This document shows positions 10,399-22,000 of a DNA stretch of 64,000 nt, piece by piece. The DNA comes from Ascochyta rabiei. Taxonomy: Eukaryota; Ascomycota; Dothideomycetes; Pleosporales; Didymellaceae. A program made the position numbers and the translations under genes. The DNA lies in the NCBI RefSeq assembly GCF_004011695.2, contig NC_082426.1, positions 1-64,000 on the forward strand, given 5' to 3'. The number at the start of each line of letters is the position of its first letter. Position 1 is the stretch's first letter. Below the pieces are notes generated by a model. That model worked only from the letters and a program-made list of their open reading frames with translations. It ran no database searches and was not told the DNA's origin.

Positions 10399-12123
10399 AT
10401 GCACTGGTTGGCAGCATTAGACAGCGCCGCAGAGCGGTTTGATGGCGGTCGTCGGAGCTTTCCTCTGGCCAGCGAAGCTGACTTCGTTCGCAACTACGCG
10501 TACGAGCCGCCGAATGAGGACTACGAGAAGCTCTTCTTCTGCCGAGCGACCATCTCACGCTCGCAGCGTGATCCAGGTGCTCGTCCGCACAGCGCAGGAT
10601 GGCTGATCCCCACCCGTGACGATGCCAGCGTCTGCAAGCCCGTCTTCATTGCCCACTCCGTCTTGTCAGCGATCTGGCTTCTGCGCGAGACGCTCGCCGA
10701 CGACGTCCTGCCTGACAATATCTGGGATCGTCTGGTCTGCGCGGCCGAGTCGCTTGCGGAGGACGGGATGGAAGAGCCGCCGTCTGCGCAGAAGCCCTTT
10801 GCTTCCCCTTCACAACAGGCCTCCGCTCCACCCCCGCAACAAAAGAAGCGGCCACACCTATCTGCGCCGGCCCCTACACCAAAGCGCGCTCGAACAACCA
10901 CCGATGAGACACATCCAGCCAGCCCTCAGCTGTCACAGCCTAGCGAACCAGATGAGCAGCTGAAAGACTCCCCTCTGCACATCACTACCATCTCCAACAA
11001 CAACCGCCGTGCGGAGCAAAAACGCAGCAGGACACTCGCCACTTCGCGTGCGAAGAAGCGGCTTGCCCTTGGTCTGGTAGCACCTGGCGACAAGGCTCCT
11101 CTTCCAGAGCAGGCTGCCTACACCTCTATTGTGCAAAAGGACAAGTCCGTTGTCGCCTGGATCATTAAGCAGCCGGTCTCCGATGACACGGACTTCTACA
11201 GCTCCACCCAAACTCCCTACCTTACGGCCTGCACCCTTCTAGAGAAAGCGCGCGTGCTTGGAAACCAGTCCTCTCGGTACCACGCTGCCCAGTTCCTGCA
11301 GGCTTGGCGAGAACGTGGCTCACCCTTCAGAGGTGGCGGCGAGCTCGCTGGCAGCCAGAGCAGGACCGGTGCGGGAGCTAAGCGCTTGCAGCTGCTAAGT
11401 GTGCGCAACGATGCTGACAGGGATTTCTGCTTTGCCTGGAACATGTGCACACGTTACGAAGCAGAGCTAGCAGCTGTCTATATCAAGTCTTGATGGGCGT
11501 CAGCTCTCCTAGGTCAAGCATACTCTAACAAGATAGCGCAGATCCGGCATAACGACTTTGTATCTAGCAACGACAGGACGCGAAATCGATACGGAAAGGG
11601 ACAGATCCGCACAGAGGCAGTTGCAGCGCTAGTAGAGTTAGTTAGTCCCAACGCCACTAAGAAGGACAAGCAGGTGTTTAGACGACGGTTAGGCCAAGCC
11701 ATGCGCTGGTACTCCATTAGTCAGGAGCTAGGCTGGGGCATTCTGACCCTGATACCACACGACGAGATTGCGAATCGCTGGATAGAACGCACCCTCCGTG
11801 TAGGCCAGCTGCATGTCTGGATTGAGCTACTTAAGAAGGAGTGTCCAGACATTTGTGCAGCTAGCAAGGCACTTGAGAACTGGTTAGGGCCAGAGGGAAT
11901 TGCTGGCGGGCCCATCAACGAGAAGAAAACGCTGAGCATTGAGGCGGAGGCGCCAGCAACCATCTACGAGGTGGAAGAGATTCAAGACAGCGAAGACGAC
12001 GAAACTGACAACAGCGTTGACGACAGCACCAGAGAGCAAAGTCATGCTTCGCCGAAGAGTCCTACGCCAGCTCCGCGGTTGCGTCAGCTAACTTTGCTTG
12101 AATTGTTCCATCCTGTAGAGTAG
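10399..12123 (+). CDS. Two-exon subtelomeric protein of unknown function, nuclear-looking
   Basis: Exon 1 is 10399-11475 and exon 2 11542-12123. The 66-nt intron begins GTCTAT, has a CTAAC branch site 12 nt before the acceptor and ends GCGCAG; joining keeps the frame and gives about 552 residues. I do not recognise the family. The N-terminal ~125 residues look folded. A Pro/Gln-rich linker with a bipartite-type basic signal (KKRPHLS...PKRARTT) follows, then a second basic patch (QKRSRTLATSRAKKR). The C-terminal part holds a Trp-rich helical region (AMRWYSISQELGWGILTLIP) and an acidic Ser/Asp tract (residues EIQDSEDDE onward). The protein ends in RQLTLLELFHPVE, which resembles a PCNA-interacting (PIP) box. 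The gene is divergent to the telomere-linked helicase, so nuclear or telomeric action is a reasonable guess, not a demonstrated role. No nonsense codon is seen, unlike the nearby repeats. Confidence 0.7.
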
Positions 12124-12439
12124 ATGTTACCTGCGCTTAACTCTGAACATTGTGCTACATACCTTATCGATACTGCCCTACAACATTGCGAACATTAATA
12201 TTAAAACATCTACTATATTCCACTCACGTACCGTATGCTCGATTCTTCTAGAAATTCAACATACAATTGGGACGCACTTTGTACACGTTCCGCAATCGTT
12301 GCAGCAATATTTGACTTCAGGAACAGCGAACAAATTCACGCTGAAAAAGCGAACAAATACAGTCGAGTGTCTGTGCTCACGCTAAAATTTACATAGGCAA
12401 AGCGAACAAATACACTGTCTTTGTTCGTATAATCACTGG
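12124..12439. other. Spacer downstream of the nuclear protein gene
   Basis: About 300 bp of AT-rich sequence after the stop codon of the two-exon gene. The word GCGAACAAAT(A/T) recurs three times (around 12325-12410), presumably 3' flank. I see no gene in it. Confidence 0.5.
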
Positions 12440-12740
12440 GAGTTCTACTACTCCTAACCCTTCTCTATTCTTTATTAATTTTTCTTTAATCTATTACTCT
12501 TTCTTTTACTATTTACCTTTGTCTCTCTTTTCTAATACTTTAAATTTTACTCTTCTACTTTTTTTAAACTCCTACTCTCTTCTCATATTAAAACCCTAAC
12601 TAATAATACCATTACTTTCTTATCTCTTAATTTTCTTTTATACTATTTTTTTTATTATTTCTATCTTCCCCTACTTATAAACAACTCTTAACTCTATTTC
12701 TTTTTACTTAACTACTACTATGCTTTTTTTCTTCTTTGTT
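12440..12740. repeat. Internal copy of the G-free telomere-derived satellite
   Basis: About 300 bp with almost no G on the + strand. It lines up by eye with 2150-2330 of the terminal G-free region: both share, in the same order, words equivalent to CTACTCTTTCTTTTC, TTTAAATTTTACTCTTCT, TCTCTTCTCA and AAAACC(C)TAACTA. It sits directly left of module B, as the terminal G-free DNA sits left of module A, and so marks a former chromosome end or a duplicated end segment. Confidence 0.75.
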
Positions 12741-14420
12741 TTCTTTTTCCTTACTACTATTACTACGCCACTGTCTTTTTCTCTCTCTTCTGTTCCGCTC
12801 CGCGGTCTTAACCACCTTCCCTCCTTTACTCTCTTCTGTTCCGCTCCGCGGTCTCAACCACCTTCCCTCCTTCACTCTTAACCGCTCCGCTCTGGGGGCA
12901 CATCCACAGGCCCCTCCGCCCACCCCTCTTTCTCCCTTACCCTCTTCTCCTTAACTACTATTTCCTTTCTCCTTCTTTTACTTTCAACTTAATACTTACC
13001 TTTCCTATCATCAACTTTCCCTTTCCTCCTCTCTGCTTTCTTGTGACACCTGACGGGCCTACTATCTACCCCCCTCTTGCGCGTCACGGTCTTTTTGGTT
13101 TACGGGCGCGTCTCCCTACCGCTTAATATGCCCTATGCACTCTCGGACAGGTTTCCGTCATACCCTCTACTAGTTGCCGGCCTGCAAATGCAGGTAACCC
13201 TAACCCTAACCTTGACCTGTGTCTGGTCCTGAACCCAACTTCACTTATCTAACGTCTTTGTTACGCTTACTCTCTTGTGACGCCTTACAGGCCCCCTACC
13301 GGTTCTTCTCCCCTAAACGCTGTCTTAATCATTTCCACGGCTTAATGCTGTGCTCTTCTGCTTTTAATAACTGATCTGCTTGCTCTGTTAACCTTCTCGC
13401 GGTTACAGGGCCTTTTACGGGCTGTTTGCTGTCGTCTCTTACTGGTCATAGGTCATGCTCTGTAACTGCCCGCCTTCCCTCCCTCTCCACCCTTTCGCCT
13501 TTCTCCAACGGTCTCGACCACGCTTCCGTTGACGCTTGCTGCACTCTCGGACGGACGGGTATCTGCTACACCCCTGTTACGCGTCACTAACGCACTGGTT
13601 ACGGGGGCCTCTTCACGGGTTACGGACCTCTCTACGGGCTTGGGGGCACCTCTACGGGTTGTACGCCTTACTGTCAGCCTCTTCTTGCTCTGTGCTATTG
13701 TTAACTACTTCGCTCGGCGTCCTTGTAATACATTATCACGGCTTACCTCTCTACTGCTTTGCTATGTTAACCTCTCGATGATACCTCATCATGGCTTCGT
13801 CGCCTACCTCTTCTCTTTTCTCAACTGCTGCGCTTCTTGTGCCTCCCTACGGGCCTTCCGCCCACCCCTTCTACTTCACTGCTGCGCTCAGCTTCTTTGT
13901 GACACCTTACGGGCCCACCTCCCACCCTCTTCTCCCTTCTTCTTAACAACCCTCTCTTAAAACACCCACGGGCCCACTGCCCACCCCTTCTTCTACCCTC
14001 TTCTCTCCCTCATCCTTTGCTCGTGATACTTTATCACGGCCCACCCACCTCCCCTCTTTCTCCTTTACCCTCTACCCGCCCTGCCCAACAGCTTTGTGAC
14101 GCCTTGCGGGCCCACCGTTCACCCTTCTCTTACGCACTACGGCATCTACAGGCTTAGGAATGCCTTTCTGGCTGCGGCACCACAATCAGGTTTGCCAAAC
14201 TTCCCCTAACTACTGTTCTATCTTGTAACAATACTCTCTAAACGCCCAAAACACCTTTTTAAATGCCTCCTCCTCTCTACATCTTACTTTTCCCTAATTT
14301 TCGTTGTCTTAATCCTGCGCTTTCTTTTTAATACAAACGGCTGCTTTAGGTTAGGGACTTACTTGCTTTTAGGTGCTCTTCCTGGTTTGCGGGCTCTTTC
14401 TGGGCTGTGCGCTGTTCTTA
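12741..14420. repeat. GC-rich subtelomeric mosaic, module B
   Basis: This is the diverged counterpart of module A. Shared blocks include the GGGGGCACATCCAC region (3960 and 12893), the CCTCTACC(C)GCCCTGCCCAAC region (4120 and 14070), and the ACGGCATCTAC...GGAATGCCTTTCTGG block (4189 and 14143). It is longer than module A and contains additional hairpin copies (near 13042, 13274, 13720, 13780, 13890, 14020 and 14093). Open frames inside are repeat-derived and show no domain. Confidence 0.75.
13195..13212. repeat. Interstitial telomeric repeat, three CCCTAA units
   Basis: TAACCCTAACCCTAACC lies between a TGCAAATGCA palindrome-like word and unique sequence, 13 kb from the end, in the same orientation as the terminal telomere. 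It is short, but its place inside the duplicated subtelomere module fits a relic of an earlier end or of a telomere-mediated joining. Confidence 0.85.
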
Positions 14421-15640
14421 AATAATCAGCTCTTACTAATTTGGGGCTACTAATGTGGACTCCCTGGGTTTGGGCGGGGGACCACTTTTGGGCCACTTGG
14501 GTTGGGGGTCTACTTTCGGACCACCTAGGGTGGATACTACTTTTAGACTACTTAGGGTGGCGCACTACTTGGCGCGCTACTTAGGGAACTACGTACAAAC
14601 CACTTGGGTTAGGGGACTACTAGGGTGGTTACTGGCAGAACTACTAGGAAACCACTTGGGTTGGACGTGCCACTTGGGTGGGGTAACTACTTAGGTTAAC
14701 GCACTACTTGTGGAACCACTTAGGGAACCACTTGTGGACCCACTCGGGCTGGGGGACCACTGGGAAACCACTTAGGTTGGCGGACCACTTTAGGAACCAT
14801 ATTAGGATACTACTTAGGTTAATGCTTACTGCGCAGGTTAATGCTTACTACGCGGGTTAATGCTGACTATGTGGGTTGGTGCTAACTACGTAGGTTAGGG
14901 GATCCGCATGGGTTGGGGGGCTCTACTCAGGTTAGGGGACTTTACTTGGGTTAGGGGACTTTACTTGGGTTGGGGGACTTTACTTGGGTCGGGGGCTCTA
15001 CTTGGGTCGGGGGCTCTACTTGGGTCGGGGGCTTTACTTGGGTTAGGGGCTCTGCATGGGTTGGGGGCTCTGCATGGGTTGGGGGCTCTACTTGGGTTGG
15101 GGGACTTTACTTGGGTCGGGGGCTTTACTTGGGTTGGGGGCTCTACTTGGGTTGGGGGCTCTGCATGGGTTGGGGCTCTACTCAGGTTGTGGGGACTACT
15201 TGGTTGGGGGACTTTACTTGGGTCAGGGGCTTTACTTGGGTTGGGGCTCTACTTAGGTTGGGGGCTCTACTTGGGTCGGGGGCTTTACTTGGGTTGGGGG
15301 ATCCGCATGGGTTAGGGGCTCTGCCATGGGTTGGGGGCTCTGCATGGGTTGGGGGCTCTCTACTTGGGTTTGGGGGACTTTACTTGGGTTGGGGCTTTAC
15401 TTGGGTTGGGGGCTCTACTTAGGTTGGGGGGCTCTACTCAGGTTGGGGGACTTTACTTGGGTTGGGGGACTTTACTTAGGTTGGGGGATCCGCATGGGTT
15501 GGGGGCTCTGCATGGGTTGGGGGCTCTACTCAGGTTGTGGGGACTACTTTAGTCGGTGGCTCTTCTCTGCGCGTTTCTTTCTACGTCTCTGAAGTGTCTG
15601 TGTTGCTGTTTGGCTGTTTTGCACTTTCTGACTTCTGCAT
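14421..15640. repeat. G-rich tandem array, module B
   Basis: From 14455 the + strand carries CACTTGGG-type words, and from about 14890 to 15545 a long array of the 18-bp unit GGGTTGGGGGCTCTACTT with many variants (GACTTTACTT, GGCTCTGCATGG, GGATCCGCATGGG). There are roughly 35 copies, against about 11 in module A. The array and its right flank (GGGGACTACTTT, CTACGTCTCTGAAGTGTCTG) match the end of module A (5303-5390) closely. Glycine/leucine/tryptophan-rich frames across it are translations of the repeat and not genes. Confidence 0.88.
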
Positions 15641-15835
15641 GATACCAACGCGCTACTCAGTCTGCCTCTGTATCTTCAAGACACGCAACAATAAATCTGC
15701 AGCGTTAAACAACTATAAATAATAAATTGACGTAAACACAATAACCTACAACAATTATTTGGTTGTCTCTTTGTTTGTGCCTTGCGTTGTGGTGGTTGCG
15801 TTGGTTCTGACTTTTGCGTGTTTCTCACGCAAGCC

Positions 15836-18781
15836 TCAGTCACCACTAGCTGCGCTTTCCTCCTGCAGCAAGCTGCCCGTCCCTTCAACGTACGACACGA
15901 ACGAGACAAACGCCCAGCACATCTTGCTGCTCTGTATGCCGCCCCACCATACTGTGCTGCCCATCCACGCAAGCACCTTGTCAAATTCCACCTCCTCGTT
16001 CCGCCTAATCCCCTCTCTCTGCATCTGTGCCCGCACCCAGTTGTTAAACGTGCTTCCCCACGCCGTCTACACGCACATCATCAACGTAAGCAGCACAGCC
16101 TTAAACTGGCAGCCAATCGCTAAGTTTTTCTGCCAGCCACCATCTGGATGGGGCTTGAAGCTGTCGCAAATCGACTGGGGAACACCGCACTAGAAGCAGC
16201 AGCTGAAATTCTCCCAGATTGCTTGCTCCCGGACTATCTTCGTAACGTCCTTCACTCCATCGCGCACCTCATCTGCCTGCAGTCGATTGCAGTGGGCAAG
16301 CTGGTGCTGGCCTGTATCCGCATGTTCCTTCGCCCGGCACCACTGGCAGCACGCCTTCCAAGACTCGAGCATCTCCTCCAGCCTCTGCACCTCCTGCTGC
16401 TCGCGCGACGCCAGCTCCCTCTCCTGCTGGCTCAAGTTCCTGCGCGCCTGCAGCTGGGCGTTGAACTCGGCCCTCTCTGTCTCGTCCTCGTCGCCCACGG
16501 CTGCTTCTACCTCTGCTCCAGCGCTGTGCACCCGCAACTGGCACCAGCCGCACAGCTCTTCTCCTGGCTCGCAGCCCTCTCTGGTGTGGTTTCCGTCCAT
16601 CTCGCGGTCTATAATGACTCTCATGCAGCCGTCACCCTCGACGAGCTTGCGCACACCCTCCTCTGTGTCTTTGGCCCAGCCGCCAGCGTATTGCTTGCCT
16701 TGCGGGCTGTACGTGGCGCCTCTAATGAAAATGACCTCGCTAGGAAGCCCGCCGCGGCCTGCACGTCCTCCCATCTGCACTACGTCGCGCATTTTCTGCG
16801 TGTTCCTCGACCCAGCGAACAAGACTGCCCTGACGGTCTCTCTGTCGATCCCTAGCCCCAGCGCGTTCGTCGCCACAAACACGTGCTCTGTCCCTTCTGT
16901 GAGCTGGCGCAAGATCTCCAGCTTCTCCTCCGGCGTGCCCACCTCGCGGTGGTAGCAGACAGCTCCCAACATCGCAGCGTACCCCTGCGCCTTCTTTCTA
17001 GAGTTGGTGTACACCACGATCTGGCCAGGCAGCAGGTACTGTTGCTTCTTCTCCTCCACCAGCTCCGCCAGCACGTCGGCTTCGCTCTTTTCTTAATAGT
17101 TGTACCAGTGCACCTTGTACGCAAGGTTAGGCTGGCTCGTTAGTGCACAAAACCACTCGCACTGCTCCTTTGGCGGCAGCGCCATCAGCCGGATGAACTC
17201 GCTCTCCTCTGTGGGTTTCAGCGTCGCCGTCAAGCACACGAGCTGCGTTTCCGCCTTGACCAGCTCGCGCAGCTTCAGCACCTTGGTCTGCCAGCCCTTG
17301 ACTGAGTCCAGTATGGTGTGGCACTCGTTGATAACAACGCGGTCCAGCCGGCCCATAGATCGCTGCCGGTTGATGAACTGCTTGAATGCTAGCGTGGCCA
17401 CAGACTCAGGCACCACCAGCACGATCGAAGCCCACTCGTGCGGCTGCTGGCTGTCCTACAGGACGCAGTCGATCCCAGCGGCTTTGCAGCGATCTATCAT
17501 GTTCTGCTTGAGCGCAACCACGGGGACAACCACGATCGTGACGCCGGTGGAGCACAACGCCGGCAGCATAAATGTCGCGCTTTTGCCTCTGCCTGTGCCT
17601 ATAATTACTACTACAGGGCTCTTCTGCTTTATAATGGCCTCTATGGCGGGCTGCTGCACGCTTCTGAACGTGCTGCCCTTCCCCTGCAGCCGCTCGAGCG
17701 CCGCCTGAACGTCCACCCTCCGCATCTGCTTCCAGCGCCGGAACTGTTCCTCTACCGCCTCCTTTCTAGCTTCAGCGGCCCAGGTCCCCTTCGCGGGCGG
17801 CGTCTTTAATGTCGAGCTGAACTGTAGAAAGCAGTGCCAGGCAATGCTGACCCGCTAGAGTGCCTGTCGCTGCGCCATGATGCTAAAAGGCGACTTATCT
17901 ATGGGCCTGCCGTAGATCTGACCAGCAAACTTGGACCTGTGCCCGGATCCCAGATCGATCGGGTCGTCTTCCACGTCTTCTTCTCCCTCGTTGTCGGCCC
18001 AGTTGAGCGCCTTCAGGATGTCCTTGTCTTGAAGGTACTGGCGGAAGGTGGCCTTAGTGTTGTGCCTCCAGATCTGAATGTTGAGCTTGGTCTAGAGCCA
18101 GTGCAGCGTAACGCGCTTAATGGCTCGCCGCACTTGGTCTGTACCCTACCGCTGCGGCTTCTTTACAGCTGCTCGCTTGCGTTTCCTGCCTGATCCTGTC
18201 TGGGTGCTGCGCTCGTCTTTGTTGCTCCCTTCTCCCCCTTCTTCTTCTTCTTCCTCTCCAACTCCCTCTCTGTCCTCCTCCTCCTCATCTTCGTCAACGA
18301 GCCGCTGCTTCTTCCTTCGCTGCGGGCCAGCCCACGTCTCCTCTCTAATCGGCTCCCATAGGAAGGCGCTGGGCTCTGGGACGTGGCGCCTGCTCGATGC
18401 GCGCTCCAGCTTCTGCCAGAACGGGAGGACCATCCACAGGTAGTAGAACAGCAGCTCGCCCACTTCGCGCGGCAGGTAGCGGTGAATAACCTTAGTATTG
18501 CTGGTCTGCCTGATGCCTTTGTGGTACATAGTCACGTACACCATCAGCCCGTCCTTAACAAACAGCCTGCGGCTCTCTGCGTTGGGCATGTTGGTGTGCG
18601 TGACTGTCACCAGCTCTGTACCGCGGGCAGGCGCACCACCTGTCATGTGCACAAGCACCAGCAAGTGCTCGCAGAACAGCTGCAGCGCCTTTTTGTATCT
18701 CTGCACCCGCTTCTCTACCCACGTCACGCCGCTCCCACCAGGCACGAAAGCTTTCACGTCAACAAACGCCTCTCGCAGCTT
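15836..18781 (-). pseudogene. Telomere-linked helicase paralogue 2, N-truncated, multiple stops
   Basis: The minus strand carries an eroded relative of the helicase at 5493-10102, from just upstream of the conserved HMTGGAPARGTEL block (near 18640) to the C-terminal Cys-rich region. Surviving motifs are HRYLPREVGELLFYYLW, Walker A GTGRGKS (near 17600), a NECH box in place of DECH (near 17320), TAT, ATNALGLGID and QMGGRAGRGG (near 16780). Several in-frame stops, many of TAG type, interrupt it, for example near 18145, 17455 and 17095. The N-terminal zinc region is missing. It is clearly diverged from the end-proximal copy, so it is a distinct older paralogue. I infer no function. Confidence 0.85.
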
Positions 18782-19099
18782 CTTCTAGGTGGTAGCTCGA
18801 ATCACCAATCTCACCTTAACCGCAACGCCACTCATTTTCTATCAACACAGTAGTCTTCCAGCTATACTAAGAGGTGCAAAATGTGCACAGAGCTGTGCTG
18901 CACATTAGTGCTGCATTGCATAAGGAGGTAACGTGGCGCTAGGGTCTAAGTCTACTATAACACTTAGTACAGTATCTCCAATCAGAGCCTTGTATCTAGA
19001 TTACCTACAACATTAAATCATCGTTAGACTGCTGCTGACGACTTCGTTTCTAGCGAAGCATACTCTTACCCCTCAGGAGTGTATTCAGCTCTGTTACTT

Positions 19100-22000
19100 C
19101 AACCTCCCGTGCTCGCTTCTGGATAGACCGACTCGAGATGGCTGCCTCACCATACCCAGTGCCAGGCCCATTGCGTGGCAGGAGCGCAACACCGCCAAAC
19201 CCTAGGAATGTATGCCAACTCCTACTTATAGCTCAAAACTCGTTTGTAAGCATACTGCTAAACCCTGGTCCAGCTCTTCTATCACGCGCGTAACTAATAG
19301 CAGCTTGATTTGACGAGTGTGAGGCCTGTAGGTCTATAGCAGCGTTTCCCTCATGTAGACTATAGTCACGTTTGAACTGGAATCCCTCCAGAAGGTGCCT
19401 TCGCGAGATGGAAATAGCTATGTGGCGCCAGATAAGCACCTAGAACCCTGGGCTTAATTCCTTAGCTAGTATATCTCTTATGGTAAGGCCTAGTTGCGCA
19501 GCGTTCCAATGCTGTTCAGAGGGCTGGTTCTTGCTGCTGCCCGGCTCAGGGTTTGCTGCTAGTGTTTTCTTTGTCCCTTTCGTCTAGATTGCTTCTAGCA
19601 AACTTGCTGACTACAGGTAAGAGCCTAGGTATAGAGCGATGAAGTCACCCTGCTGCTTAGCTAGCAGATGCAATGCATGCACAAAAGGAACAACCATCTA
19701 CAAGTACCAGACTAGCACCTCTCTAAGCTCGCGCGGTAGGTACCGCTAAATAATGCTAGCTGTGCTTGACTGAGCGTAGTTCTTGTAGTAGGAAGTGACA
19801 AAGACTACTTGCCTATTCTTAATAAATATGTTTCGAATATCTCCATAAGCAGAGTTTCGCCAACGCAGGAGAAGAAGCTCAGTGGCCCTAGCTGGCTGTC
19901 CACCAGTCATGTGGATCAGCAGGAGCAAGCGTTGTAGAAAGCTGACGGTAAGCTGTAAATACGCCTGCACAGCCTTTAGATTCCAGATCAGCCGCTCAGT
20001 ATCAGTGAAAAAGCGCCTCTGGAGACGAGGGCTGTCCTTGATCCTACGCAGCAGAAACTTAGGGTATTTCTGGACGGGGTGATCCTCGTTGGTAGGGTCG
20101 TCCAAAAAGGATTCACTAGGCCCATTCCTATTTGGGTCATCCTGAAGGCTGGAGAGCACAGGCTTAGGGATAAACCTAGCCCAAGTGTCGTCCTCGCAAT
20201 CTGGAAGGAGCAGCAGCTCTGCCAGCTGCTCATAGGCAATTCTGGTCTGATCCCAGAGGAACCATTTTAAGTGGTTTATGTTGAGCTGCACTCCTTTGTA
20301 GCTGATGTTCTGTCTATCATCTGTCCACTCAATAAAGCCAGCAGCAGTAGTGTTGTTTCGCACTACGGCGCCATAGGCTCGCAAGTTAAGGATAAGATTG
20401 ATAGGGGAATCGCTGCCATAAGTCATAAACCAATCTTGCAGCTCTGCAATGTAGTCCGTGGGGTAGGAAGCCCTGCCTGCTTTACACTCGCAGAGTGCGT
20501 GCTGCACAACAAGCAGCTGAGCTAATTTTACTAACCCAGACAGAGGCAATGTAGCTGTAGCCGCTTCTTCAAATCCAGTTCGATCCCTGTTGATTCCGTT
20601 CGCGGCTAAGAACCTAATAACGATGCTGTCTGTGACCTTGCCTTTTATCTTGTGATTAAGCAGGGAGATACAGAGCTGGAGGCACGCTCTTTGCCACTTA
20701 GCGCTTGCAGGTGCTGTAGCTGGCGCTGTGTGGACAGGGATGGTAGCAGCAGGAGGAGGAGATCGGTTCCTGAAAGATTCATCTAATGCGGCTGAAGATC
20801 CGTTACGTAGCTTCTGTTGTTCAGCACAGGAGCTGCTGACGGTTAACAGTACAGAAGACAGCGAGCGCAAAGATCGGAATTCGGAATCAGACTGGCTATC
20901 CAGGCTATCAGGTCCTCCTGCTCCATCCTGTGCTACTGGATGTTAATAACAGCATGTCCAGCTGCGCTTGCGCCGCAGTTGTTGCGGAGAAAGTAGGAGC
21001 GGTAATAATGTTAGGGATAATGGAGTAGGATGGGAAGCAGGGCCGACTGCACGATTTTCATCAAGGCCGGCTGAAATTGGGAGCGGTAGTGGCGGCGATG
21101 AGCTATGTAGTAGCGCGGCACTATCAGATAGGGTTTGTGGGTGGCACAGTAGTAGACTGGCTGGCTGATCCTGGGAAGAAGGCGCATTTGTAGTAGAGAT
21201 CTAGTGTAGAGCCTGCTGTTAGGCAGTAGTCAGTATATAGTGTAGGTCTGGGCCTTGCTGCAGGATAGTGAGGCAGTAAACATAGATAAGCAGTTTATGC
21301 CAGTGGCTCTTGTAGCGTTTGTACGTAGATTCTAGAAGTTTGGTCTGTAGAGGTTTCCTGTATGGTCGCGTTGGTATAAAACTGTTCACTTAGTAGAGGG
21401 CAAAGATGTTAACCTCTTCATCCAGGATTAACTGCTGTGCTTGGTCGATTAACTCATCGAATGCTTGCAGCAAGGCTCTCAGACCAGGCTCAGAGATGGT
21501 CGGCCGAGCAAGTAGACAGCCGACGGCACGCAAGTCCTTTCCCTCTAAATACGCCAGCCAGCCTGTCTTTTTAAGCCATCTGCTTGTGTAAACAGGGTAC
21601 TAGGCGTTTGTGCCTAAGGCTACTAGCGTCTAATGTGTGCTGTTAGCGTGTAGCGTATCAAGCTCTGCTTCTAATTGCGCCTAGCTCTTGTCCTGTGCCA
21701 GCTTTGCTGTAGCTTTAGTAGCAACATAGGGCTGGCCCTTGTTAGCAGTTACTCAGAAAAGCTCCGCTCCAACTCCGGTCATTCTTAGACGCTGACAGGG
21801 TACGTTAGCTTCCTAGGGCCGGTCGTGCGTTCCCACGTTGATGGGAGGACGGCCTTGCTTAACAGGATTAACCCATCCATGTTTATAGCAGCAGTGCTTA
21901 GCTATAACAGTGTAACTCCGCTGCAAGGCAGCACACCAGGTACCTGTTTCTAGATCGCAGAAGTTACAGTGCCGGGCGTAGTAGACTGGCAGGACCGGGA

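Noticed and set aside
14890..15545. CRISPR-like array
   Set aside because: Units are directly adjacent with no unique spacers, and the organism is a fungus.
14455..15592. Long Gly/Leu/Trp frames up to 150 codons
   Set aside because: Products of the 18-bp array, whose length is a multiple of three, so frames stay open by construction.
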